From a virus, in IMG/VR virus record IMGVR_UViG_3300036944_000325, positions 1-30,560 of that record: a stretch of 30,560 nt of DNA; one strand, written 5' to 3'. This document shows, in pieces, positions 7,853 through 16,136 of this stretch. The translations under genes were made by a program, and so were the position numbers. How positions within the stretch are numbered: position 1 is the stretch's first letter; the number at the start of each line of letters is the position of its first letter. Below the pieces are notes generated by a model that ran no database searches, had not been told where the DNA came from, and worked only from the letters and a program-made list of their open reading frames with translations.

Positions 7853-8236
7853 TTATGCCCCTGTATAAATTACATCGACAGGAATTGTCGGTGTTGAAAC
7901 GTCAAAGTAAATTGTTCCGTCTTGAAGTATCATCAAACCCTTTTCAATTAAACCAACGACGGAAGCATTGGTTGGGTCTATATTGCTGCTGCTGTTTTGT
8001 CCGTACACTTCGTAATGATAACGTCCTGCATCGACCAAACCAACGGTGGTAAGTCTTATTTTAGTTACGCGTTCGTTTTCGTTTATTACTTCGACAACTT
8101 GCGCGAGTTGTTCACCTGTCATTTCGTAAGTCATGACAAGAAGGTAATGAGTAAAGGCAACGTTAAAATAAGCACGACCTTCATCAAGTGAAAGCCACGC
8201 GTATTGATTCGCTGTGTTTGTGTTTAGGTATACCAT
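7853..8236 (-). CDS. Probable virion-associated protein
   Basis: A 127-residue protein with predicted beta structure. The segment about 70-85 (GRYHYEVYGQNSSSNIDP) and the C-terminus (YFDVSTPTIPVDVIYTG) look like parts of a virion protein. It lies between the tail tube candidate and the portal and ends one base before the portal ATG. It probably belongs to the neck or tail, but no specific role can be given. Confidence 0.55.
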   Translation of the reverse strand: MVYLNTNTANQYAWLSLDEGRAYFNVAFTHYLLVMTYEMTGEQLAQVVEVINENERVTKIRLTTVGLVDAGRYHYEVYGQNSSSNIDPTNASVVGLIEKGLMILQDGTIYFDVSTPTIPVDVIYTGA

Positions 8237-8265
8237 TCCCCTTTTCCTTTACGTTAAAATTACAG

Positions 8266-8292
8266 CACGTAGGGACGCTTTGTCCCTATGTG
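8266..8292 (-). terminator. Strong hairpin after tail tube gene (partial terminator or RNA-stabilising)
   Basis: An 11-bp stem (8266-8276 with 8282-8292, one G-U pair) and a 5-base loop begin 16 bases after the stop codon of the tail tube candidate. Downstream on the leftward strand there is only a short run of T (AATTTT), so complete termination is doubtful. A stoichiometry-setting attenuator or mRNA 3'-end protector is more likely. On the + strand a T6 run follows after eight bases. Confidence 0.5.
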
Positions 8293-8308
8293 TGTAAAAG
8301 TTTTTTGA

Positions 8309-8821
8309 TTAGTCAAGAATTGTCGAAGGCGCACCGCTTAATTTGTAAGCACGCTTTGCAGCTTCGTGAGTGAACGCTAAAGTATAGCCATTCATATCAC
8401 CCAAAACCGCTCCAGTTCCTGCTGTTGCAGTAGAAAGGTCTGCTCCGTATTCGTAACCAACAGCCCACCAATTGCCGTTCGTGTCTTCCACGAAAACAAT
8501 GACTCTTGCAGTTGCAACGTTTTGCAATTCTAAACGCTTTGCAGATGTTAATTTGTTCAACATTACGTTAACCGTCTGCGTGTAGAAAATAGTTCCTGCG
8601 TCACGGTTGAAGTTAATTGTTTCTTCAAACGATCCTGTTTGCGTTGGCAATTCGTACGTGTACAAATCACCTGCCGCAGGGCCGATAATTAAAGTAACAA
8701 TTTCGTTAGCGTCCAAAGTGAAAGACGTTACTTGTGTCTTGTCAACAAGAACAATTTGCTTAATCCCACCGATTCCGTCTTTGCAATCGAGTGTAAAACC
8801 TGTGCTTAATTCACATGCCAT
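8309..8821 (-). CDS. Probable major tail (tube) protein
   Basis: A 170-residue, mainly beta protein: N-terminal STGFTLDCKDGIGGIKQIVLVD, central TGSFEETINFNRDAGTIFYTQ and C-terminal GAVLGDMNGYTLAFTHEA. This pattern is one I associate with tail tube proteins of Bacteroidota siphoviruses. It directly follows the major capsid gene and is bracketed by hairpins on both sides, consistent with a virion protein made in large amounts. It could alternatively be a capsid decoration protein. The assignment comes from remembered family sequences and context. Confidence 0.6.
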   Translation of the reverse strand: MACELSTGFTLDCKDGIGGIKQIVLVDKTQVTSFTLDANEIVTLIIGPAAGDLYTYELPTQTGSFEETINFNRDAGTIFYTQTVNVMLNKLTSAKRLELQNVATARVIVFVEDTNGNWWAVGYEYGADLSTATAGTGAVLGDMNGYTLAFTHEAAKRAYKLSGAPSTILD

Positions 8822-8846
8822 ATTTGTATGTTTTTATTAGCACAAA

Positions 8847-8875
8847 AGAGGAGCGGTGTTTAAGCCGCTACCTCT
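8847..8875 (-). terminator. Hairpin terminator (likely partial) after major capsid gene
   Basis: On the leftward strand AGAGG-TA-GCGG pairs with CCGC-T-CCTCT around an 8-base loop, directly followed by TTTG. It lies 27 bases after the major capsid stop codon. The short U-run suggests partial termination, raising capsid mRNA over downstream genes. Confidence 0.6.
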
Positions 8876-8901
8876 GTTATGCAAGGGTTAGAATGGTCTG
8901 A

Positions 8902-9804
8902 TTATGCAGTATATTGGTAGAACGCGATCTCGTCACCGAAACCGTATTGTACACCTGCGAAGAAAGACGCTGCGAAACGAACGTTGTCAGAAAGGTCATA
9001 TTGGTACATATCCAAAACCGCTACGTTGTTCCATTGGTCTAACAAGTTAGTGCCGAACCACAAGTTAGACTTCTGATAGAAAGCCATTGTATCGTCGCTC
9101 ATTCCTGGGCACTCGATAACGTCATACTGACCTTGCCAGTTCATTACAACTGATTCTCCTTGATAAAGGTAGAAACCACCACCAAGACCAAGAATTGCGC
9201 TTCTGTATGCCTCAGCTACGTTTGAAGAAACTGCGATAACAGGCTTCTCAGTTGCGCGACGTACGCGTGTTGGAAGTGTTAATACTAAACGTCCCATTTC
9301 TTCGATAACGTTTGCAGAAGTAATTGCTTCTGGAGTAGCAACGTCAAGAACCGCAGCGTCAGCCAAGAACAAAGTTTCGAAACCTGCGTACTCACCTGCT
9401 GTTGCGTTAACACCCTGCCAAATCAAACGCTCGTTGTTTGCAGCAACTCCTGCCAATACGTTAGCAATTAAAGCGTCAGTCAATGAAGCGTGTAAGAAAC
9501 CGTCTTGCTCAGACTTAGCTTCCCAATCTGCTAAAAAGTCTTTCTTACAAAGTTGTCTGTGAACTTGGAATTTCTCTAAAGTCAAGATACGCTCTGTAAG
9601 TGTTACTGTTCCTGTTGGAGTGAAGTCACAAGTAGCATTTGCAAAAGTGATTGAATCAACTAATTTGCGAACAACTTGTTTGTACTCGATGTTTTCTTTG
9701 AAGGTAACCGCAGCCAAAGACTCGTTACTCAAGAATGCAGCGCGAATATATCCTGCTGCTTCACGACCTGCAAAGGTTGTGGTTAATGAAGTGGTAGTAG
9801 CCAT
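8902..9804 (-). CDS. Major capsid protein
   Basis: A 300-residue protein with Ala/Thr-rich N-terminus (MATTTSLTTTFAGREAAGYI) and features of an HK97-fold capsid protein: an early helix, a long central alpha/beta region (ANNERLIWQGVNATAGEY, then TRVRRATEKPVIAVSSNVAEAY) and a C-terminal beta-rich P-domain-like end (WFGTNLLDQWNNVAVLDMYQYD). The N-terminus is short, so assembly probably relies on the separate scaffold gene just upstream. Neighbours (protease, scaffold, tail tube, portal) agree. It has an A-rich leader (aaaaatggc) and a terminator-like hairpin after it, consistent with very high expression. Confidence 0.85.
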   Translation of the reverse strand: MATTTSLTTTFAGREAAGYIRAAFLSNESLAAVTFKENIEYKQVVRKLVDSITFANATCDFTPTGTVTLTERILTLEKFQVHRQLCKKDFLADWEAKSEQDGFLHASLTDALIANVLAGVAANNERLIWQGVNATAGEYAGFETLFLADAAVLDVATPEAITSANVIEEMGRLVLTLPTRVRRATEKPVIAVSSNVAEAYRSAILGLGGGFYLYQGESVVMNWQGQYDVIECPGMSDDTMAFYQKSNLWFGTNLLDQWNNVAVLDMYQYDLSDNVRFAASFFAGVQYGFGDEIAFYQYTA

Positions 9805-9823
9805 TTTTTATTGTTTGTTTTTT

Positions 9824-10378
9824 TTATTTTTTAAGATTGAATAAGAAACGCTCCTCTGCACTCATTTTGTGGTATGGCTTCGAAGGTGTTTGTTTTGCTT
9901 GCTTTACTTCTTTGATTGAAGACGCAGCAGGCTGTGCGCTTAACTTTGTCACTTCGCTTGAAAGGTTCTCGTTTGCTTTCTTCATGTCAGAAAGTTCGCT
10001 TTCAAGTTTTGCAACCAACGAAAGAAGTCCTTCAACCTCTTTGCTTAATGATTCGTCCGTAGACTGTTTTTCTTCTTCAACTTCAACCTCTGGTTCTTCT
10101 TCAACCATTGGTTTCAATTCAACAAGCAAACCGTCAGCAACAACTACAATAACGCCCTCGGCCGTTGTGTACTCTCCGTCCGCAACAGCAACCTCGTTGC
10201 CTTCTGCGTCTTTGGTGAATACACGAACACCTGTTGCCCATGTGTCGCTGTCTGAATAGATGCTTGTACCGTCCTCAAGTATCGCTTCAACCATTTGTTT
10301 CACCTCAACTACTTCTTCAGCAGATAGGCTAACATTGTGTTTTGCGAATAGAGCGTTTACTTTTTCTCGTAAATTCAT
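9824..10378 (-). CDS. Probable capsid scaffolding protein
   Basis: A 184-residue acidic protein from the ATG at 10378 (MNLREKVNALFAKHNVSLS). The N-terminal 90 residues include a beta segment (TWATGVRVFTKDAEGNEVAV). Then come a strongly acidic stretch (EEEPEVEVEEEKQ), a predicted coiled coil (about 115-150) and a basic C-terminus (PYHKMSAEERFLFNLKK), which is the usual capsid-binding end of scaffolds. It directly precedes the major capsid gene by 19 bases. An in-frame ATG at 10450 would add 24 residues (MKSSIVKQIYQFIYLVSKQ...). I prefer 10378, but the longer start has an A-rich leader too. Confidence 0.65.
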   Translation of the reverse strand: MNLREKVNALFAKHNVSLSAEEVVEVKQMVEAILEDGTSIYSDSDTWATGVRVFTKDAEGNEVAVADGEYTTAEGVIVVVADGLLVELKPMVEEEPEVEVEEEKQSTDESLSKEVEGLLSLVAKLESELSDMKKANENLSSEVTKLSAQPAASSIKEVKQAKQTPSKPYHKMSAEERFLFNLKK

Positions 10379-10392
10379 AATTCTGTTAATTG

Positions 10393-10429
10393 TTTGTTTA
10401 GATACTAGATATATAAATTGGTATATTTG
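10393..10429 (+). promoter_or_regulatory. Candidate promoter on the opposite strand to the capsid operon
   Basis: TATATTTG at 10422-10429 is a full match to TAnnTTTG on the + strand, with TTTG at 10393-10396. The 25-base spacing is longer than usual, so it may be weak. Transcription from it would end at the terminator at 10476-10505 and give an RNA of about 70 nt, antisense to the intergenic region before the scaffold gene. Confidence 0.3.
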
Positions 10430-10475
10430 TTTCACAATTGAACTTTTCATAGGTTGAATTTGATTTTTAGGTTTG

Positions 10476-10505
10476 AACGGGGGAGTAGTTACCCCCGTTT
10501 TTTTT
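10476..10505 (+). terminator. Strong intrinsic terminator facing right, hairpin on both strands
   Basis: AACGGGGG at 10476-10483 pairs perfectly with CCCCCGTT at 10492-10499 across an 8-base loop, and eight T follow from 10498. This is a textbook terminator, but for the + strand, while all genes here are leftward. On the leftward strand the same hairpin forms just after the stop of 10504-10680 but lacks a U-tract, so there it may act as a processing or stability element before the scaffold and capsid genes. Confidence 0.7.
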
Positions 10506-10680
10506 ATTCCAAACTTTCAAGAATGTCATTCAGTACCTTCACCTCTTGTTCGTTCAACCCGTACGTCTTAAAACCCATTTTGCCCTGTTCTTTTGTAATC
10601 TTTGTAAGAGCAAGAAGGAACAGGTTAGCGTCGTCGTTGTATAATTCCAACTTAAGAAACCCACCCGTTTCGATATTCAT
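10504..10680 (-). CDS. Small hypothetical protein between protease and scaffold
   Basis: A 58-residue protein (starts MNIETGGFLKLELYNDDANL) with a predicted helix-rich C-terminus ending LNEQEVKVLNDILESLE. Its ATG overlaps the protease stop codon by one base (TAATG), which supports translation. Its place in the head-assembly block suggests a head-related helper, but nothing in the sequence proves that. It ends right at the strong hairpin. Confidence 0.6.
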   Translation of the reverse strand: MNIETGGFLKLELYNDDANLFLLALTKITKEQGKMGFKTYGLNEQEVKVLNDILESLE

Positions 10681-11267
10681 TATTCGCCTTTCAAAAGTTC
10701 GTTTATTTCGTCAAGTATTGCAGCAAATTCGTCGTGCTTACTCAAATACATTTCTTTCTCTGCAATAAAGTTTCCTTCGATTGAAAAGCCAAGAACCTCT
10801 TTGTTTTGTATTTGTTGCTTCACTTCTTCGTTGTCTACTTTCATGCAACCGAACCACGTTCCCTCTGGAAGGTCGAAGCCGAAGTTCTTCGACTTGTCGT
10901 TCTCTCCTTCAATTATCCACGTCTCAACAAGCGACACTCCGTCAACCACTTTCGCGTGTTCAACCGTTGCGTTGTTTTGGTTTGCTTGTTTTAAGTAGTT
11001 GTAAGCAATTGCACGAATGGTGTCCTTTGAATACTTAACGTAGTATTCTTCATCCGTCTTGTCGTCGCGTCTGTAAATTAGTTGGTCAGGAATAAGCAAA
11101 GGACCATACAGAAGACCTCTAAAATCTTCTTTGAACTTCACGTTGTGTTGTTCGCTTAACGCTACAAAGTCCACACCGATTGCAGGTTGTTCTACGACAG
11201 AAATCGCGTACACTCCAAGCAATCCTGCGTCGTCGATTCCGTATTCAATAACTTTAATTTTTTTCAT
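10680..11267 (-). CDS. Prohead maturation protease, XkdF-like serine peptidase
   Basis: A 195-residue protein with the layout of the XkdF-type (S78-like) phage peptidases: GLLYGPLLIPDQLIYR (51-66), the likely catalytic His in TVEHAKVVDG (H104), EGTWFGCMKV (135-143) and the likely nucleophile Ser in VLGFSIEGNF (S162). It would cleave scaffold and capsid N-termini inside the prohead. It sits just upstream of the small gene, scaffold and major capsid genes in transcription order. The C-terminal 25 residues are helical (DEFAAILDEINELLKG) and might contact the capsid. The family is well supported; the second acidic residue of the catalytic set is not assigned. Confidence 0.82.
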   Translation of the reverse strand: MKKIKVIEYGIDDAGLLGVYAISVVEQPAIGVDFVALSEQHNVKFKEDFRGLLYGPLLIPDQLIYRRDDKTDEEYYVKYSKDTIRAIAYNYLKQANQNNATVEHAKVVDGVSLVETWIIEGENDKSKNFGFDLPEGTWFGCMKVDNEEVKQQIQNKEVLGFSIEGNFIAEKEMYLSKHDEFAAILDEINELLKGE

Positions 11268-11270
11268 TGT

Positions 11271-13304
11271 TTATCCTCCTAATCTTGATTGGTTTTGAAT
11301 TAATTGTTGTGCTTCTAAATTGCTTGACACTTGCGTTCCAACGACGTACGCTTGCAATGGTGGTTGTTGTTGGTTGGGTTGATTCTGCAAGAAGGCGAAG
11401 TTCGCAGGTGAAGGAGCGTTTGTTCCGCCACCACCACCTACTCCAGTTTCACCACCACCACCTGCGCCTGCAAAGCGACCTATTGCCGTTCCTGCTATTG
11501 TAGCAATGGAAGCCGCAGCCCGAAGTTTAGCACCAATGATTGCAGGTATTTTTATGGATGCTCCACCGTCTGGTGACAAAGACCAAACAGGGTTAGCGTT
11601 GTATGCGCTAATTTCTCGTTGAGTGTTCACAACGACTTGTGCAATGGCTAACGCTTTGTCAAGTGCAAAGGCAATGTCAGCCGCTTTCTTGTTTCTTGCG
11701 AATAGCGTTCCTAACAAGTTGACCGAAGCGGATGCAAGATTGAATTTCGCGTCTGTTAGTGCTTGTTCTGCCGCTAACTTGTCCGCATCAAATTGCTTTT
11801 GTCTTGCAAGTTCGTCCTCTTTTGCTTTTTGATCCGCTGCCTTTTTCTTTTCTTCGTCTGTAAGTTGTTGTTGAAGTGCTAAATCGTCGTATTTTTTGTT
11901 AATCTCAAGTTCTAAAAGACGATATTTTTCAACGATTAAAACCTTATCAGCCTCGTCACCTTCGTATGTTTGAAGTTCAAGTTCTTTTTTCTTTTCTAAA
12001 TCATAAAGTTCGTTAGCTTGCTCGCTTTGATTTGCTTTGATATAATCTTCACGCACTTTAAGTTTTTCGGCTTCAAGGTCTTTTTCAAGTTTTAATTCTT
12101 TAGCTGCTTGAACTGCGTTCGCTTCAAGTTGCTTTTCTCTTTCTTGTTCTTTCTTTTCTCTTTCGCTTTGCGCTGCTGTATTTGCAGCCTTTGTCTTTTC
12201 ACGAATTGCTTTTACTTCTGTTTGAACATTCGCTAAAACTGCCGACGTTGCCTCTCCTTCAAGAAACGCAATTCGTTGAATACTTTCTTCAAGGTCAACA
12301 GCCGCTTTTCCTACTCCTTCTGTTCCATTAAAAAAGTCGCTTATATTTTGGTTGGTTTCTTTGAATAAAGTTTGTTGGTTAAACTTTGCCGCTTCAACAG
12401 CAGCATTGAAATCTTCGGTGCTTAACTTTCCTCTCTTATTTGCAAGTTCTGTTTCTAAGGACAATTTCTTTGCATACTCAGCTTCAAGTAAAGACTTTGC
12501 CGCGTTTGCTTTGGCTTCCGATTTAATGCTTGCAATTAACTTTTCTTTTGCTGCATTTAACGCTTCCGTATCGTTGATGTCTCCGTTGATATTTGAAAAG
12601 TACGCTGGATACATTGTCTCCAAATCTTCCAACGCCTGTCTTCTTTCTTTCTCTGTTAAATTGTTGTCTTTAACTCTATCAGTCAAGACTTCAATTTGCG
12701 TTATCTTTTGCGCTCCTTTAACAAGTTCTTGTTCTGTTGCGTCATTTAATTCGCTTGTAACCTTTGCAAGGTTCTGCTGCTCTTTTGATGTTTGACTTGC
12801 CCACTTCCCAATCTCTTTATAGTTGTAAGCAATAGCAGCCAACGTTCCTGCAATCAAAAAGAATGGATTAGAAACAACCGACATTGCAAGATTTCCCAAA
12901 CCTTTTACCAAACCACCAACCTCATCTTTAATTGTCTTAAAATCAATACGACCAACAGCCACACCCATTCCGCTCAACGCTTGTCCTGCTCCTTTAAGGT
13001 CTAAGTCCATAAGACGTGAACCGAACAAACCAACGTTGTTCGAAAGACCTTCAAAAGCGTTACCTGCGTTGGCACTAATCTCAGCCGAAAGGTCTCCGAT
13101 ATTATCCTTTAACTCAGCGGCTCGAGCAGATGCTTTTTTGAAGGCATCACTCGTTTGATCCATTGTAAGCAACTGCTGATTCAGCGCACGCAACTCAGCC
13201 TTTGCTGAACTAAACCCTGCCGCCGTATTGTCTGCTGCTGCTGCCGTCTGATTAAGAACGGTAACCGCGTTCGTACTTACAACTAAATCTATTGTATTCG
13301 CCAT
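11271..13304 (-). CDS. Tail tape measure protein
   Basis: A 677-residue protein, the only one here with tape-measure character. It has an Ala-rich helical N-terminus (FSSAKAELRALNQQLLTMD), a hydrophobic segment (about 138-160, MSVVSNPFFLIAGTLAAIA), a very long charged coiled coil (about 380-530) and a second small-residue helical region before a Gly-rich stretch (AGAGGGGETGVGGGGG) and a Gln/Asn-rich end. It sets tail length during assembly and enters the cell envelope at ejection. By the usual rule of about 0.15 nm per residue the tail would be roughly 100 nm. It is followed by the head genes, so tail genes are transcribed before head genes, opposite to lambda. Confidence 0.8.
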   Translation of the reverse strand: MANTIDLVVSTNAVTVLNQTAAAADNTAAGFSSAKAELRALNQQLLTMDQTSDAFKKASARAAELKDNIGDLSAEISANAGNAFEGLSNNVGLFGSRLMDLDLKGAGQALSGMGVAVGRIDFKTIKDEVGGLVKGLGNLAMSVVSNPFFLIAGTLAAIAYNYKEIGKWASQTSKEQQNLAKVTSELNDATEQELVKGAQKITQIEVLTDRVKDNNLTEKERRQALEDLETMYPAYFSNINGDINDTEALNAAKEKLIASIKSEAKANAAKSLLEAEYAKKLSLETELANKRGKLSTEDFNAAVEAAKFNQQTLFKETNQNISDFFNGTEGVGKAAVDLEESIQRIAFLEGEATSAVLANVQTEVKAIREKTKAANTAAQSEREKKEQEREKQLEANAVQAAKELKLEKDLEAEKLKVREDYIKANQSEQANELYDLEKKKELELQTYEGDEADKVLIVEKYRLLELEINKKYDDLALQQQLTDEEKKKAADQKAKEDELARQKQFDADKLAAEQALTDAKFNLASASVNLLGTLFARNKKAADIAFALDKALAIAQVVVNTQREISAYNANPVWSLSPDGGASIKIPAIIGAKLRAAASIATIAGTAIGRFAGAGGGGETGVGGGGGTNAPSPANFAFLQNQPNQQQPPLQAYVVGTQVSSNLEAQQLIQNQSRLGG

Positions 13305-13522
13305 TATGAGAGTAGTTTATATAAAACAAATATCCAAAACGCTACGTTTACGGAAATACGCGTCACTTTCCACACATAGTGCTTCCAGATTTGTAGCTTA
13401 CGTTTGCCGTTAGCAATCTTACCAAAATTGCTTTCGCTCTTGACGTTCAACTTAATGAACTCCAAACAAGCAACCATTGCGCCTGCCTTATTTTGAAGAT
13501 GTCCCTTTGAAGTCTGTTCCAT
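13304..13522 (-). CDS. Small hypothetical protein with C-terminal membrane segment
   Basis: A 72-residue basic protein with one hydrophobic segment at its C-terminus (about 54-71, ISVNVAFWIFVLYKLL). Its first 35 bases overlap the end of the large minor tail gene and its stop overlaps the tape measure ATG. The protein is not recognised. A tail-associated or envelope role is possible by position. The tight packing on both sides argues that it is a real gene. Confidence 0.55.
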   Translation of the reverse strand: MEQTSKGHLQNKAGAMVACLEFIKLNVKSESNFGKIANGKRKLQIWKHYVWKVTRISVNVAFWIFVLYKLLS

Positions 13523-16136
13523 TTGATATGATTGTTATTGTGTCACCTGCTACGCTCAAGGTCACGCTTCCGCTACCTTCGACCGTCTCGCCTGTGTATG
13601 CTTGAATCGTTAGTGGATTAGCACCCGAAACAACACGTTGAATTATCAATTCACGACCTGCTGTTGTGGTTGCTGAAGGAAGGTAAATCGTTATGCCACC
13701 TGCCGTCGTATCTGCGAAAATCATTCTGTCGAAGTTCGTCACAACGTAGTCAGTCGTTATCGTTCTTACTGGTTGCGCTATCGAAGCACCAAAGCTAACA
13801 GGTGCGCCGAATCGTGTTGGTGCAAGTGAAGGAACTTGTTGTGTGATGAATGAGCGTGTGCCTCCGTTGGGTTGTGAGTAGCAGTCGTTCTTTGCGCTGT
13901 TCCAATTGTATCCAAAACGAAGACAACAATCTTGTGTTATTGTCGCAGGATCTCCGTTGGGTGTTTCCCAATTTAACGATTGGTCAAGGTTAGCAGATAC
14001 CGGTACAAGGTCGCAGTCGTTGTTGATGTCAAGAACGCGAATGAGTTTGACTTTGGTCATGTCTTGCTCACCAACAACGTAACCTTGAATTTCTAACACT
14101 CTCCACCAACTATCTATTATCCATATTTTGTCGCTGAATTGAAACGTGAAGATATCGTTCAACGTTAGTGCAAACATTCCCTCTAAGATTCGCGCTTGTC
14201 CATCGAATAGTTCGCGATAGTAGTTTCTCCACCAACGGTTGTATAAGTTGTTGTATGGGCTGGCAATGATTGTGTGCGGTGGTATTTCGGGAGCGAAGTT
14301 CAAGTCTTTGTCGCTTACCGTTGCGTTCATCGTTGAATAGTTATTCAGACACTTGACCGCCGTAACAATAACGCTATCTGAAACCTCATCGTACATATTG
14401 ACAAAGAAGTCTGCGAAGTAGTAAAGGATGCGTGGTTTTGGTTGAACAAATTGTCCTTCTGCGTTAGTGAAAACAGGAACAACAAGGTCTGTGCTTTGAA
14501 CAGGTGCGGAAGGTGTTGACGCAAAAGCTAACTCAACCTTTTCTTCGCCTGTTGCGAACTCATTGATTACTTCGAAATCTGATTCAGTCACCTCATAACG
14601 TCCGTAGATGCGCCCATTGTCTTTGTATACTGAATTGAAATAGTCGCCGTCTTCGGTGTATGTGAAAGAGAACTTCGCCTTTTGTAGGTCAGTCGTTGGT
14701 GAGTACATAATGTCTTTCGACAAGTCCAACTTCTGCGACCAATCAAGAGTGTTTCCACTTGCGATGTACTCAACCATTGGCTCAATCTTCAGCGTGTTTG
14801 GAAGCGTCTTGTCTGCAACAAAAACAAGATTAAACATTTTTTGAATCGAAGTGATAAAATCAATTTGCTTCATATCTGGAGCGTTAAACTCCATGAGAAT
14901 TGTGTCGCCTGTTAAAGCAGTTCCAACGCTTACCAATTCAACACCCGTTCCCGTGTAATCGTTTGCTCCATTACCTTCAAAATCTATTTCAAAATTTGAA
15001 GCAAGGACTCCAGAAATACAAGAAAATCTTATTTTTACAGTATCACCCTCAGTTAAAGAAACCGTAATGTTTGTATTTAAATTAAATGTATTGGAATAAA
15101 CTGAATCTGAAAAAAATTGAAATTCTGATTGTTCTGCAAATACGTTATTTACGTTTATAAAAATGCTTCCGTATAAAGATGAAACATAATTAACACCAGA
15201 AGAAGTTGCAGTTCCGTTTGCCCAAATTTTAAAAGTAAATTGACCACTAAAAGGTGCGGTAAAAATACCACTTGACCAATTGTTTCCCGCATCTTCATAT
15301 TCAGTTAATGCCGTGTATAAATCATAAACATGATTTGAAGGTAAAAAAGGAACGTTTAAAACATCTGATGCAAACGCTAAGGTGCTTGCAAGGTCATTTA
15401 ATCCCAACGAACTATTCAAATACTGACCATTCACAAAAGGAACGTAAACGTCTTCCAAACAACTACTCAAAAAATCGCTTTCATATTGCAAACCTGCGTC
15501 GTTCATTATTTGATTGAACAAGTATTCAGCCTTAACCGCAGGTGTTAAATGACCAACGTATAAAGGTTTGTAATTGTCGAACGTAGTGTCAGAAGGTGAA
15601 TAAACAGGTTGTCCTTCCGTATTGTAACTTGTCAAGTTCCACTTGTCGCACAACGTTAATATCGTGTGCGCGTTAGGTGGTGTTTCAACATTTGCATGAA
15701 GTAAATCGTAATCCAAGTCACCATCAACAATGCTCTCAATATCTTTGAGTTTTTTCTCATTTAATAAACGTGCTAAGTTTGGAACTTCACCAAAGAACAC
15801 AATCTCAAACTCGAACAACTTACCGCTCTGCCAATACAACTTCTTCACCTGTATGTGACCACTTGCAATGGGTATCGTGTTAACCGTCAACACAGCTTCA
15901 ACCTTCTTTCTAAAGTCAAACCACCCGTCGAAATTCACGTTGAAGATAGCTCCGAAAAAATCGGTGTTTGTCTTTGATGCAGGCACTCTAAATTCCTGTG
16001 AGTAATTGCCCACAGAGGCGAAGTCGGTGATGTCCGTGAACTTGTAGTTCAAGTGCATCTTTTCGTTTTCGTATAGGTCGAGAATCGCGCTGTTTCCGTC
16101 GTTGTCAGTAAGCGTAAGTATTACTTGATTCATCAT
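13488..16136 (-). CDS. Large minor tail / baseplate protein with apparent inserted beta domain
   Basis: An 882-residue protein. The N-terminal 130 residues (FASVGNYSQEFRVPASKTN, then VKKLYWQSGKLFEFEIVFFG) resemble the tail-tip hub-like proteins of Bacteroidota siphoviruses. Residues about 228-392 form a different module, with SSGIFTAPFSGQFTFKIWA near 290 followed by strand-rich text, looking like a jelly-roll adhesion domain. After that the hub-like protein resumes (MKQIDFITSIQKMFNLVFVA). The last 90 residues (MIFADTTAGGITIYLPSA) form a beta-rich tail domain. The inserted module is noticeably more AT-rich than its flanks. It overlaps the preceding gene by ATGA. Confidence 0.72.
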   Translation of the reverse strand: MMNQVILTLTDNDGNSAILDLYENEKMHLNYKFTDITDFASVGNYSQEFRVPASKTNTDFFGAIFNVNFDGWFDFRKKVEAVLTVNTIPIASGHIQVKKLYWQSGKLFEFEIVFFGEVPNLARLLNEKKLKDIESIVDGDLDYDLLHANVETPPNAHTILTLCDKWNLTSYNTEGQPVYSPSDTTFDNYKPLYVGHLTPAVKAEYLFNQIMNDAGLQYESDFLSSCLEDVYVPFVNGQYLNSSLGLNDLASTLAFASDVLNVPFLPSNHVYDLYTALTEYEDAGNNWSSGIFTAPFSGQFTFKIWANGTATSSGVNYVSSLYGSIFINVNNVFAEQSEFQFFSDSVYSNTFNLNTNITVSLTEGDTVKIRFSCISGVLASNFEIDFEGNGANDYTGTGVELVSVGTALTGDTILMEFNAPDMKQIDFITSIQKMFNLVFVADKTLPNTLKIEPMVEYIASGNTLDWSQKLDLSKDIMYSPTTDLQKAKFSFTYTEDGDYFNSVYKDNGRIYGRYEVTESDFEVINEFATGEEKVELAFASTPSAPVQSTDLVVPVFTNAEGQFVQPKPRILYYFADFFVNMYDEVSDSVIVTAVKCLNNYSTMNATVSDKDLNFAPEIPPHTIIASPYNNLYNRWWRNYYRELFDGQARILEGMFALTLNDIFTFQFSDKIWIIDSWWRVLEIQGYVVGEQDMTKVKLIRVLDINNDCDLVPVSANLDQSLNWETPNGDPATITQDCCLRFGYNWNSAKNDCYSQPNGGTRSFITQQVPSLAPTRFGAPVSFGASIAQPVRTITTDYVVTNFDRMIFADTTAGGITIYLPSATTTAGRELIIQRVVSGANPLTIQAYTGETVEGSGSVTLSVAGDTITIISNGTDFKGTSSK

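Noticed and set aside
11267-13004. Rightward ORFs across the tape measure and other structural genes
   Set aside because: They are complements of well-supported leftward genes, with unnatural composition and no leaders.
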